From Brasilonema angustatum HA4187-MV1 (GTDB lineage Bacteria > Cyanobacteriota > Cyanobacteriia > Cyanobacteriales > Nostocaceae), in the NCBI GenBank assembly GCA_019359695.1, contig JAHHGV010000044.1, positions 1 through 64,000 on the forward strand: a stretch of DNA of 64,000 nucleotides, read 5' to 3'. The notes under the pieces are model-generated. The model worked only from the letters and a program-made list of their open reading frames with translations. It was not told where the DNA came from and did not search any database. Each line of letters opens with the position of its first letter. Position 1 is the first letter of the stretch. Of this stretch, positions 26,667-35,691 are shown one piece after another. A program made the translations under genes and the position numbers.

Positions 26667-27290
26667 TCATTTCTTCGCCTGTATCACCTGCAAACTCCCA
26701 CCTGCATACAACTTCGGTTCACTAACTTCAAACCCAATCTCTGTTAATAACGCAGGTAAATCAGTTTTCAACAATTGCCAAGCCGTGTGTGTTTCAAACA
26801 ACAACAAAAATACCCACACTCCAGGCAGAAATAAGGGATTGGTAGGATTGTGAAAATCCACGAGTGTAAACACGCCTCCTGGCTTCAAGACTCTGTTTAC
26901 TTCTTGGAGAATCTGCCGCAGTTGTTGTTGCTCCATTTCATGCAGTGCTACGCTTGTATGCACCACATCAAACTCATTATCTGCAAATGGCATATCTTCC
27001 GCGAAAGCTTCCACATATTTAGCTTGGGGAACATTTTGCTGTGCCCGTTTTAGGGATAATGGGGAAGCATCTAAACCTGTTACATTTTGTGACAATTTCA
27101 CTAAAAACTGTGTGACTTGACCACTACCACAACATAAATCTAGAACTTTCGTATCTTTTGAAATTGTTAATCCTTGCAAAGCTAATTGCCTCAAACGCCC
27201 CTCACCGCCTACACTCAGAGCCGCTAAACCAGATATGCCATCGTAGAGCCATTGGTAGCGGTAACTCCAATCCCTCAAAATTGTAGCCAC
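26667..27290 (-). CDS. Class I SAM-dependent methyltransferase
   Basis: This 207-residue protein has the SAM-binding motif I VLDLCCGSGQVT near residue 48, an acidic residue after strand 2 (VTGLDASPLSL), motif ALHEME and the post-motif LKPGGVFTLVDFHNP. It belongs to the Methyltransf_11/UbiE-like group. The substrate cannot be told from sequence. It diverges from hemH with about 90 bp between the starts. Confidence 0.85.
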   Translation of the reverse strand: MATILRDWSYRYQWLYDGISGLAALSVGGEGRLRQLALQGLTISKDTKVLDLCCGSGQVTQFLVKLSQNVTGLDASPLSLKRAQQNVPQAKYVEAFAEDMPFADNEFDVVHTSVALHEMEQQQLRQILQEVNRVLKPGGVFTLVDFHNPTNPLFLPGVWVFLLLFETHTAWQLLKTDLPALLTEIGFEVSEPKLYAGGSLQVIQAKK

Positions 27291-27383
27291 AACCTTTCCC
27301 CTTATTGTTAACTTGGATATTTATTCAGGATATATTGTTAACATTAGTAAAAAAGATGAAAAGATTGGGGGATTTTAATAGCT

Positions 27384-28547
27384 ATGGGTCGCGTAGGCGT
27401 GTTATTACTCAATCTCGGTGGTCCTGACAAATTAGAAGATGTTAGGCCATTTCTCTATAACCTATTTTCTGATCCCGAAATTATTCGCCTACCGTTTACC
27501 TGGTTGCAGAAACCCCTAGCTTGGTGGATTTCCTCAAGGCGTGTTCAAAAATCTCAAGAGAATTACAAGCAAATTGGCGGCGGTTCACCGTTACGACGGA
27601 TAACCGAAGCTCAAGGAGAAGCCTTGAGAGAACAGTTGGGTGGCTTGGGACAGGACGCTAGTGTTTACGTGGGTATGCGTTACTGGCATCCTTACACCGA
27701 AGAGGCGATCGCCAAAATTACCCAAGATAACATTGATCGCCTTGTCATCTTACCCTTGTATCCGCAATTCTCTATCAGTACTAGTGGTTCAAGCTTCCGG
27801 CTTTTAGACAAAATTTGGCAAGAAAACCCAAAACTTCAGCTGATTGATTACACCGTCATTCCTTCTTGGTACAAATCTACAGGCTACCTGCAAGCAATGG
27901 CGCAGCTGATCGATCAGGAAATAGAACAGTGTCCCAATCCTGATGAAGCTCAAATTTTCTTCAGCGCCCACGGCGTTCCAAAAAGTTACGTTGACGAAGC
28001 AGGCGATCCTTACCAGCAAGAAATTGAGGAATGCACTCATCTGATTATGCAAACCCTCAATCGACCAAACTCTCATGTCTTAGCTTACCAAAGCCGCGTT
28101 GGTCCGGTGGAATGGCTGCAACCCTATACAGAAGAAGCAATCCCGGAACTAGGGGAAAAAGGTGTCAAAGATTTGGTTGTCGTACCCATCAGTTTTGTCT
28201 CAGAACACATCGAGACATTACAAGAGATTGATATTGAGTATCGCGAACTTGCAGAAGAATCCGGAATTCACAACTTCCGTCGCGTACCTGCACTCAACAC
28301 ACATCCGGTGTTTATCAAAGCACTAGCTGATTTGGTGATTGATGCATTAAAAGCCCCCAGTCTGAAGTTCTCCCAAGCCAGCCAATGGAAGAAGAAGGTG
28401 AGAATTTACCCGCCAGAAGGTTGGGAGTGGGGTATGACAAGTAGTGCAGAAGTTTGGAATGGTCGTATTGCCATGTTAGGCTTCATAGCATTAATTATCG
28501 AACTCGTTACAGGTCGCGGTCTACTGCACATGGTTGGGCTATTGTAG
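27384..28547 (+). CDS. hemH: Ferrochelatase with C-terminal CAB-like helix
   Basis: HemH inserts iron into protoporphyrin IX, the last step of haem synthesis. The 387-residue protein has [10 protein letters not shown] at the start, the catalytic His in [12 protein letters not shown], and [15 protein letters not shown]. The final 30 residues form the cyanobacterial extension, a chlorophyll-a/b-binding-like membrane helix ([19 protein letters not shown]). In other cyanobacteria this helix binds pigment and couples haem synthesis to photosystem assembly. Confidence 0.96.
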   Translation: MGRVGVLLLNLGGPDKLEDVRPFLYNLFSDPEIIRLPFTWLQKPLAWWISSRRVQKSQENYKQIGGGSPLRRITEAQGEALREQLGGLGQDASVYVGMRYWHPYTEEAIAKITQDNIDRLVILPLYPQFSISTSGSSFRLLDKIWQENPKLQLIDYTVIPSWYKSTGYLQAMAQLIDQEIEQCPNPDEAQIFFSAHGVPKSYVDEAGDPYQQEIEECTHLIMQTLNRPNSHVLAYQSRVGPVEWLQPYTEEAIPELGEKGVKDLVVVPISFVSEHIETLQEIDIEYRELAEESGIHNFRRVPALNTHPVFIKALADLVIDALKAPSLKFSQASQWKKKVRIYPPEGWEWGMTSSAEVWNGRIAMLGFIALIIELVTGRGLLHMVGLL

Positions 28548-28566
28548 TCAAGTCGCTGTGCAATTT

Positions 28567-28714
28567 TTCGTGATTCGTCATTAACTTAGTTAGTAGCTAA
28601 TGAAATATAAGATAAGACCTCACTTTCAATCCCTCTCCTTGATAAGGAGAGGGAAGCAGGAGGCAGGGTGAGGTTTTATATTAAATTTGACCCACTTACC
28701 TGACGAATCACGAA
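28567..28714. mobile_element. MITE-like element with 14-bp terminal inverted repeats
   Basis: TTCGTGATTCGTCA at 28567-28580 is the exact reverse complement of TGACGAATCACGAA at 28701-28714. The 148-bp unit also contains the inner hairpin CCCTCTCCTT/AAGGAGAGGG. It ends 12 bp before the start of the next gene, so it may supply that gene's leader or the hemH 3' end. Confidence 0.6.
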
Positions 28715-28726
28715 TTCTTTAACCTT

Positions 28727-29197
28727 ATGTGGTGGAAACACAACTATATTACTTTTATCTTGCTTTTATTAGTCACTAGCCTGACGACACTTTATTTATG
28801 GTTTCCTGTCGATGATTCTAATTGCAACATCAAAGCAGTTTTGAGACCAAGATTCGGAAAATACGATGTGTATGCTACCAAAGTCGTTGTTCAGCCGTGG
28901 CTTGGTGAACATCATGTTTATGGAATCTTTGAAGTACCAGATAAATACAAGGAAGCCCCATTTTTTGTTTTAACTGTAAAAGGTGCTGGCAGCAACTGTG
29001 AAAAGCCATTTGGCACGTTACAAGAAGTTGATGGCATTTTTGCTGAACCAGGTACGCATTTGATCCGGGACTACATTAGAACTCGAACGGCTTTCAGGTT
29101 AATTCTTCAGGGTATGTACAATGAATTAAAAGATCCACAAAGCTGGAAATTGACTTATCCACGTAATATTACTCCTAATAAAACCTCAGAATTTTGA
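28727..29197 (+). CDS. Hypothetical membrane-anchored protein
   Basis: This 156-residue protein has an amino-terminal hydrophobic helix (ITFILLLLVTSLTTLYLWF, residues 7-25) and a soluble domain with three cysteines, two of them in DSNCN and GSNCEKP. I recognise no family. Its start lies immediately after a MITE-like element and it is followed by the CRISPR leader. Confidence 0.6.
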   Translation: MWWKHNYITFILLLLVTSLTTLYLWFPVDDSNCNIKAVLRPRFGKYDVYATKVVVQPWLGEHHVYGIFEVPDKYKEAPFFVLTVKGAGSNCEKPFGTLQEVDGIFAEPGTHLIRDYIRTRTAFRLILQGMYNELKDPQSWKLTYPRNITPNKTSEF

Positions 29198-29451
29198 AAG
29201 ACTGCGCGGATGGGTAGCTGTTTGAAAAGCCAATAGGAAATTTGCGGCTCAAAAGCTTATCAGTTCTGAGTTTGGGAGTTTTTTGATAAAATTTGATCCG
29301 CGCGATCGCTAGAATCTTTACCAGGAGTAAGTTTGAGGCTGTTTTGAAATTGGCACTACTTGACGTCGGATCGCTGAAATGCTACTTTTGTTATACATCC
29401 GCGCAACCGCACCTCGAAAACTAAATAGGTCATGGGTTTTATATGACCGCA
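29198..29451 (+). promoter_or_regulatory. Probable CRISPR leader
   Basis: This 254-bp gene-free region borders the array end where all repeats are perfect. The last 60 bases (including CGCAACCGCACCTCGAAAAC and ATAGGTCATGGG) directly precede repeat 1. Repeat decay lies at the opposite end, which places the leader and the transcription start here. Confidence 0.6.
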
Positions 29452-30966
29452 GTTGAAATTCTCTATTCCCCGTTAAGGGGATTGAAACTTCATCTTCTCT
29501 CCTTTTTCGGTCGTAGTAATCTGGTTGAAATTCTCTATTCCCCGTTAAGGGGATTGAAACATGTTTCCAGAAGTCGCTTCAACAAAAAAAGCACGTTGAA
29601 ATTCTCTATTCCCCGTTAAGGGGATTGAAACCCAACGGCTCGAACCCCTAACCCTGCCGCCATTCGTTGAAATTCTCTATTCCCCGTTAAGGGGATTGAA
29701 ACCAAAAACATAGCATCTAACTTGGGTGACACTTCAGTTGAAATTCTCTATTCCCCGTTAAGGGGATTGAAACGCTGCTGTACGAAACTCTGGAAGAAGA
29801 ACTCATTAGGTTGAAATTCTCTATTCCCCGTTAAGGGGATTGAAACAAGAATCTTCGAGTCTGAAGCATTAACAACCGCTTGCAGTTGAAATTCTCTATT
29901 CCCCGTTAAGGGGATTGAAACACAGTACTAATCAAGTTGGACGAATTAATCATAGCGTTGAAATTCTCTATTCCCCGTTAAGGGGATTGAAACGTGAACT
30001 TGCATGAAAGGACGGCGCAAACGGCTTAGTTGAAATTCTCTATTCCCCGTTAAGGGGATTGAAACAGGAGATCCGGAAACATAGCTCGGTGAGACACTAA
30101 TTGTGTTGAAATTCTCTATTCCCCGTTAAGGGGATTGAAACCTGAATCAGCTTTTCTAAATGTGATGGAAGGCAAGCAAGTTGAAATTCTCTATTCCCCG
30201 TTAAGGGGATTGAAACAATATCTTCTAAAATTGCAATTCCGCCCACGTTGTCGTGTTGAAATTCTCTATTCCCCGTTAAGGGGATTGAAACTAGCTTTCA
30301 ATACTCCTAAAGATGATGCGATCGCTTCTAAGGTAGTTGAAATTCTCTATTCCCCGTTAAGGGGATTGAAACTTCATTAACAGGGAATACACATAATTTT
30401 TCTTTAAGTTGAAATTCTCTATTCCACGTTAAGGGGATTGAAACATACTAACGTCACCTCCTATTTGGCTTCCATTAATAGTTGAAATTCTCTATTCCCC
30501 GTTAAGGGGATTGAAACAGATATTAATACATGAGTGATTTTAGGGATGAAATCCGTCAAAGTTGAAATTCTCTATTCCCCGTTAAGGGGATTGAAACCTG
30601 CTGCCATTGTTATCTCCTAATTGGGACAAAGGTTGAAATTCTCTATTCCCCGTTAAGGGGATTGAAACACAACTAGTGATAGTGCCCAGCAAATTGCGGC
30701 TAGATTGAGGTTGAAATTCTCTATTCCCCGTTAAGGGGATTGAAACGGATGTGCATAATAATATAAGTCTCTGACCTCATGTTGAAATTCTCTATTCCCC
30801 GTTAAGGGGATTGAAACTACCAAGCATGAGTGGTTCATAATAATCTTTTGCTTGTTGAAATTCTCTATTCCCCGTTAAGGGGATTAAAACAATAGAACAT
30901 CAGGATATGGCTTGTACAAGGATTCGCAAGTTGAAATCACCCACTTCCCCGCAAGGGAATTAAAAC
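29452..30966 (+). CRISPR. CRISPR array, 21 repeats of 37 nt, 20 spacers
   Basis: The repeat reads GTTGAAATTCTCTATTCCCC then GTTAAGGGGATTGAAAC (37 nt, with a CCCC/GGGG hairpin and the 3' tail ATTGAAAC). Starts are 29452, 29524, 29595, 29666, 29737, 29810, 29885, 29957, 30029, 30105, 30180, 30255, 30336, 30408, 30481, 30561, 30632, 30710, 30781, 30854 and 30930. Repeat 14 has one change (CCAC for CCCC) and repeat 20 ends ATTAAAAC. Repeat 21 is strongly diverged in the middle but keeps a rebuilt hairpin (TTCCC/GGGAA). Spacers are mostly 33-44 nt; one contains a HIP1 octamer. No cas gene is in the window. Confidence 0.98.
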
Positions 30967-31038
30967 CAAAGTAAGAGTTAAAGCGAGATATATTATCTAA
31001 TATTGAAAATAATCGCAGATGCCAACACGAACATTAAT

Positions 31039-32562
31039 ATGCTTACCGATACTCGTGCAGCAGAGAAAACCAATCATTCTCGCCAAAATGTATTGATTGT
31101 TGGGGGAGGCCCAGCAGGACTTGCCACAGCATTAATGCTAGCCAAACGTGGTTGGACAAATATTACAGTTTTGGAAAAACGCGCCACTGCTGATTACTAT
31201 GAACCCGATAAATCATTCAATTATCTCATTGATGGTCGGGGTCAAAAATTTACTGACTTCCTTGGAATGACTGACAAGCTAGTAGAAATTAGTGTTCCAA
31301 ATACAGAATTTTATCTCACAGAAATCAAAGCCAACGGAAGCAAAAAAACATTTAAATTACCTTTTGTAGATCCAAAGCAAAAAACAGCTTACTGGATTCC
31401 CCGAAGGGCATTTGTTCTTTTGCTATATCAAGAAATTGAACGTAATTGGCAAGACAAGATCACTGTACTGTTTAATACAACATGTGTTGAAATCAATAAG
31501 ATAGCCCAAGAAAACGCAGAGGGTGAACAGCTTGAAGTTGTTTCCCAAACACAGAACGGTAGTGTTGCCAAATTTGAGCCTCAGCTTCTGGTTGGTTGTG
31601 ATGGCATTTACTCCATTGTCCGAAACACTTTGAAAGAGTGGGACAAACCTACATCAGATAGATTTGAGATGAAGTGTTTTCCTTCGCCTAGCTCAAATTT
31701 GAGGTATAAAGTCTTAAGTTTACCTCCAAATTTTCCGTTAGATAAGAGTGGTGAGGAACACGCTGTATGTACTATGTCATATGCAGTTCGTAGCGCTTTC
31801 CGAGACCGCAGGCGAACACTGTCCCTTGGTTTATTACCAATTAAAAATCCAAATGAATTTCGTAGTGCAAATATCATTAGACTACCAAATCATGAGATAT
31901 GGGAATTAAAAAATAGTGAACAGGTGTATAACTTTTTTGAGCAAGCCTTTCCACAATTGCCCATACACCAAATAGTTTCGCCTGAAGAAGCTGCTCGATT
32001 TGCTTCCAGTGAAGGCGGTTACTTTCCTCCTCCTCAATATTGTTCTGGATTGCACTTCGAGTTAACACACAAACAAGCAAATCAAGGAATAGGCGATCGT
32101 TCTTCTACCGTTGGGGTAGTCTTGTTAGGGGACACTATCCATTGCTTTCCTCCAGACATCGGACAAGGAGTCAATTCTGCATTAGAAGATGTGTGTGTCC
32201 TCAACGAAGCACTTTCTAAAAATGATGATGACATCTCTAGTGCTCTGCCTTTGTACGAATCCTTACGGTTTGCTGATGTCAAAGCTTTGATACGTCTTGC
32301 CCAAATTGCTTTTCCTTGGCAGTATAACCAAGCTCCCCTTCGCACAAAGCTATGGAATATCAACACTTTGCTGCGATTTTTACTCAATCGACTGCTACCC
32401 CAAATATTTAGTCCTCCAGCCTTCTTTCTGATTAGAAATCATCAACTTTCTTACCAGGAAATCTTAGTTAAGGCTCAACGTACTACCCAAATTCTATATA
32501 TACTCGGTTTGATAGTGATAAGTGGATTTTTAGCTTCAGTTTTCAGATTAGTTCAAATCTAA
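31039..32562 (+). CDS. FAD-dependent monooxygenase, kynurenine 3-monooxygenase-like
   Basis: This protein of about 507 residues has a group A flavin hydroxylase fold: VLIVGGGPAGLATALML for FAD, the DG motif LVGCDGIYSIVRNTL, and GDTIHCFPPDIGQGVNSALED. A carboxy-terminal hydrophobic helix (ILGLIVISGFLASVF) resembles the membrane anchor of kynurenine 3-monooxygenases. I prefer ATG 31039; the frame is open from TTG 31003. No ribosome-binding site is clear for either. It sits between the decayed end of the CRISPR array and an orphan repeat. The substrate is unknown. Confidence 0.8.
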   Translation: MLTDTRAAEKTNHSRQNVLIVGGGPAGLATALMLAKRGWTNITVLEKRATADYYEPDKSFNYLIDGRGQKFTDFLGMTDKLVEISVPNTEFYLTEIKANGSKKTFKLPFVDPKQKTAYWIPRRAFVLLLYQEIERNWQDKITVLFNTTCVEINKIAQENAEGEQLEVVSQTQNGSVAKFEPQLLVGCDGIYSIVRNTLKEWDKPTSDRFEMKCFPSPSSNLRYKVLSLPPNFPLDKSGEEHAVCTMSYAVRSAFRDRRRTLSLGLLPIKNPNEFRSANIIRLPNHEIWELKNSEQVYNFFEQAFPQLPIHQIVSPEEAARFASSEGGYFPPPQYCSGLHFELTHKQANQGIGDRSSTVGVVLLGDTIHCFPPDIGQGVNSALEDVCVLNEALSKNDDDISSALPLYESLRFADVKALIRLAQIAFPWQYNQAPLRTKLWNINTLLRFLLNRLLPQIFSPPAFFLIRNHQLSYQEILVKAQRTTQILYILGLIVISGFLASVFRLVQI

Positions 32563-32617
32563 TAAGTCAACTTGCTGGCTATTGAATTGTGAGTGAAAAA
32601 TACCTGTTTATTCATGC

Positions 32618-32705
32618 AATCTGCGCTCCGGGCAGAGCGCGTAAGCGCAAGCGTGTCCCTTTGGGACTTACGCGCAGCGTCTCGTAGAGAAGCTATCGCC
32701 CATCA
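32618..32705. repeat. GC-rich dispersed short repeats
   Basis: The GC-rich block (GCGCGTAAGCGCAAGCGTGT, then TTGGGACTTACGCGCAGCG) resembles the patches at 13737-13832 and 42840-43165. It lies in the 312-bp gap after the monooxygenase and is non-coding. Confidence 0.5.
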
Positions 32706-32742
32706 CCAATTATTTTCAAGTCCTGCTCAATTCGATCCAAAA

Positions 32743-32779
32743 GTTGAAATTATCCACTTAAGCGCAAGGGGATTAACAC
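32743..32779 (+). repeat. Orphan CRISPR repeat-like unit
   Basis: GTTGAAATTATCCACTTAAG then CGCAAGGGGATTAACAC is 37 nt, exactly the array repeat length. It shares GTTGAAAT, CCACTT, CGCAAGGG and ATTAA with the decayed repeat 21, more than with the main consensus. It stands alone 1.8 kb beyond the array. Confidence 0.7.
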
Positions 32780-32874
32780 TGCATGGTCAGAGGAAACACA
32801 AGTAATTGTATCTCTGATGTGTAATACTCAATGAACAAAACAAATATTACAAAACGAATTGTGCTTTCTCACTG

Positions 32875-33177
32875 ATGAATCTAGCCGCCCAGCAGCTTAC
32901 TAATTTAACAGGAAAAACTAGGTTAGAAGCAAGAACAATACTCATCTCTCAAGGCTTTGAATTTAAAACCTCCACAACAGGCGGATATGAAACTTATGAG
33001 CATCCAGATGGCAGTGTAATTCATATTAGACCAAATGGAGAAATTGTCCGTAGCGGACCAAAGATTAAAGGTAATAATAGAAAATATTACCGTCGTAGGT
33101 ACGATCAATTTGGTAGCCAAATACAATTTATCCCTGGAGCAAATACACATAGTACCGGAGAAATTGTGATTCCATGA
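32875..33177 (+). CDS. Small toxin-domain-like protein (orphan polymorphic toxin tip)
   Basis: This 100-residue protein has the shape of a polymorphic-toxin carboxy-terminal domain: ARTILISQGFEFKTSTTGGY, YEHPDGSVIHIRPNGEIVRS, then a basic KYYRRRYDQFG and a terminal HSTGEIVIP. Its stop overlaps the start of the next gene by 4 bp (ATGA), the usual toxin-immunity arrangement. The frame is open only back to 32818 and has no delivery domain, so it is a solitary cassette or the tip of a lost larger toxin. The family call rests on motif style only. Confidence 0.5.
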   Translation: MNLAAQQLTNLTGKTRLEARTILISQGFEFKTSTTGGYETYEHPDGSVIHIRPNGEIVRSGPKIKGNNRKYYRRRYDQFGSQIQFIPGANTHSTGEIVIP

Positions 33178-33575
33178 CTATAAGCATTGCCCAAAATATA
33201 ACAACCTTTTTGGAAGATTTGAAAAGCGCTGATCTCATTGGAATTTCCTTACTTCCTCAAAATTTTGGATTGCGCCTTGAGTTTACCTTTGGTCCCGAAT
33301 CTGGTGATGCGAAGATTGAACTTTATCGAATCGTTCACCTTGTGATTTCTCAGCCTCTAAATACAGATGATGAAGATTTTTGCTTTTGGGTAGGGGAAGT
33401 GGAACTCAAGAAAATCGAGGAAGGCGGAAGTCAAATTTTATCAGCCTTGTCTTACCCATTTAAGGATTCAAAGGGAAGCATTGAGACAGATTCATCACTC
33501 ATTTATTTTCGTTTGGAAGGAGATATCTGTGTAGAAGTCGTCTGTGGCAATTATAAAATATTTCAGGAAATTTAA
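33174..33575 (+). CDS. Putative immunity protein partner
   Basis: This acidic 133-residue protein begins in the 4-bp overlap with the toxin-like gene. It has no signal peptide or membrane helix. Segments such as FGLRLEFTFGPESGD and DFCFWVGEVELKKIEEGGSQ are typical of small alpha/beta immunity-type proteins. I recognise no named family, and the role is inferred from gene arrangement. Confidence 0.5.
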   Translation: MTISIAQNITTFLEDLKSADLIGISLLPQNFGLRLEFTFGPESGDAKIELYRIVHLVISQPLNTDDEDFCFWVGEVELKKIEEGGSQILSALSYPFKDSKGSIETDSSLIYFRLEGDICVEVVCGNYKIFQEI

Positions 33576-33692
33576 CAGTAAACAGTTATCAGTTATCAGT
33601 GAACAGTTATCAGTTATCAGTTATCAGGTAGGAAACGGACTCGTCCACCCCTTGTTCACTGTTTACTGTTCACTGTTCACTGTTCACTGTTT
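33575..33692. repeat. Heptamer-type simple repeats in inverted arrangement
   Basis: Tandem copies of CAGTTATCAGTTATCAG and GAACAGT are followed by tandem TTCACTGTTTACTG in opposite orientation, so the gap between the immunity-like gene and purB can fold into a long imperfect hairpin. Such STRR-type text is common between cyanobacterial genes. Confidence 0.7.
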
Positions 33693-33697
33693 TAAAA

Positions 33698-34993
33698 CTA
33701 AATTCCCAGCCGTTGATAAACCTCCTCTAAATGTTTTAAATGCTGCTGTGCATCAAAACACTCTTCAATTTCTGCTGACGATAATTTTTCGGTAACGCGA
33801 GAGTCTTTGACAATCAACTCATGAAAATCACCGTCTGGTTTGTTCCAAGCGGTGTGAGCGTTTTGCTGCACAATTGCGTAAGCATCTTCACGGCTCATTC
33901 CTTTGTCTACCAGTGCTAATAGCACCCTCTGGCTGAATACCACGCCACCATAACAGTACATATTCCGTTCCATGTTGTCTGGATAAACCAGTAGGTTTTT
34001 CACCAACTCGGTGATTTCTTTCAACATAAAGTGAGTCAAAATGCAAGAGTCGGGAAGAATCACTCGTTCTGCCGAACTATGGGAAATATCTCTCTCATGC
34101 CATAATGCGATATTTTCCAGGGCAACACCAGCATGAGAGCGAACTAATCTTGCCATTCCTGTGAGTCTTTCTGAACGAATGGGGTTGCGTTTGTGGGGCA
34201 TGGCTGAGGAGCCTTTTTGCCCTTTGGAGAAGAATTCTTCGACTTCTAGAACGTCTGTTTTTTGTAAGTTGCGAATTTCGACGGCGAAGCGTTCTATGGA
34301 TGCGGCAAGCATTGCTAGTTGCTGCACAAAGTCGGCGTGGCGATCGCGCGATATCACCTGTGTCGATGCTGTATCCGGTTTGAGTCCGAGTTTTTCGCAG
34401 GCGATCGCCTCCACCCGAGGTTCAATATTGGCATAAGTTCCCACTGCACCAGACATCTTACCCACAGCGATTGTTTCACGCAAAATTTTCAAACGTTCTT
34501 GGTGTCGCAACACTTCTGCTAACCACCCAGCCAACTTAAAACCAAAAGTGATAGGTTCAGCGTGAATACCGTGGGAACGTCCAATCATCACCGTGGTGCG
34601 ATGTTCCTTAGCCTTTTGACGAATAACCTCAATCAAATCTTCTAGGCGTTGCATCAACACATCCAGACTAGCAACAAGTTGCAGTGCCAAAGCCGTATCC
34701 AGCACATCAGAACTCGTTAAACCCAAGTGGATGTAACGCCCCACCTCACCAACATATTCATTGACATTTGTCAAGAAAGCAACCACATCGTGGCGGACTT
34801 CAGCTTCAATTTCCAGCACCCGCTTTGGATCAAAATTCGCCTTTGCCTTAATCTCCTCAACCGCTGTAGTTGGAATATAACCCAACTCAGCTTGAGCCTC
34901 ACAAACAGCAATTTCTACTTGCAGCCAAGTTTTTAGCTTATATGCTTCTGTCCAGAGATTGCCCATCTCGGGCAAGGTATAACGCTCAATCAC
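33698..34993 (-). CDS. purB: Adenylosuccinate lyase
   Basis: This 431-residue fumarase/aspartase superfamily enzyme cleaves SAICAR and adenylosuccinate in purine synthesis. Visible are the start IERYTLPEMGNLWTEAYKLK, HLGLTSSDVLDTALAL, the TMIGRSHGIHAEP His motif and the signature GSSAMPHKRNP with the catalytic flexible loop. The length is normal. Confidence 0.96.
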   Translation of the reverse strand: MIERYTLPEMGNLWTEAYKLKTWLQVEIAVCEAQAELGYIPTTAVEEIKAKANFDPKRVLEIEAEVRHDVVAFLTNVNEYVGEVGRYIHLGLTSSDVLDTALALQLVASLDVLMQRLEDLIEVIRQKAKEHRTTVMIGRSHGIHAEPITFGFKLAGWLAEVLRHQERLKILRETIAVGKMSGAVGTYANIEPRVEAIACEKLGLKPDTASTQVISRDRHADFVQQLAMLAASIERFAVEIRNLQKTDVLEVEEFFSKGQKGSSAMPHKRNPIRSERLTGMARLVRSHAGVALENIALWHERDISHSSAERVILPDSCILTHFMLKEITELVKNLLVYPDNMERNMYCYGGVVFSQRVLLALVDKGMSREDAYAIVQQNAHTAWNKPDGDFHELIVKDSRVTEKLSSAEIEECFDAQQHLKHLEEVYQRLGI

Positions 34994-35691
34994 AGTCCGC
35001 CACTTAGTACAACCGTCATATTGTACAAAGAACGCGGGAACTCATAAAGAGTATGTAGCAGACTTTAATCAAAAGTTTGCTCTTACTTTGAAGAAACACA
35101 GGGGTGTAGGGGTGTAAGGGCACTCATAAGATTGACTTGTTTAATGTGTACACTATCACATTTTAAAGTATATATCACTAGACTGCAGTGTTATTATTTA
35201 CCTATAAAAAAATACAAGCTGGTATTTGTAGAATAATTTATGCGTAGAGTATAATTCCAACAATTCAGAGTTCTCTTATTTCTAAGTATAAAAATTATCT
35301 TTTTTGATTCTATTCCTTCTGGATGTGGGTATATTGTTAGTCTATCAGGCAAAATAAAACTACTATGCTTCTCCAGCATTTCTCTTCTCAATTACGACTA
35401 AAGCCTCTAGAGAAAACTAGAGGTTTTTTTTAAGTTTTTTTGTCGTTACTTGATAAATAGTTATACCTAAAAAAAATAACATATAATTTGAGAAGATTGC
35501 TTCCTTTCAGTACATTTTGGTCGTTGCGTACATCTTACGTTTAATTTTATTGCTCTACTTTAGTTGGAAAATTTGTGAACCAAGATGATTCAACTCTTGG
35601 CTCAACTTACCCCATAAGTAATTACTTTGTTGACTGACTACGACTTGCGGGTTAAATGCACTATCTGTCACAAACATTTTTGGAATTGCTA
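34994..35691. other. Long intergenic region with no supported protein gene
   Basis: Around 700 AT-rich bases separate divergent purB and convergent brkB. I see only the rightward terminator at 35405. A small plus-strand RNA ending there is possible. Short frames present (such as 35194-35391 on the minus strand) have no support. Confidence 0.5.
35405..35432 (+). terminator. Rho-independent terminator without an obvious upstream gene
   Basis: A perfect 7-bp stem CCTCTAG/CTAGAGG with loop AGAAAA is followed by eight T. No plus-strand protein gene ends nearby, so it could close an unannotated small RNA. Confidence 0.85.

Noticed and set aside
30135-30380. Protein-coding frame inside the CRISPR array
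   Set aside because: It reads the repeat in translation (VEILYSPLRGLK), an artefact of the 37-nt repeats.
35194-35391. 65-codon minus-strand frame downstream of purB
   Set aside because: AT-rich, without a ribosome-binding site or recognisable features; it lies in a gene desert.
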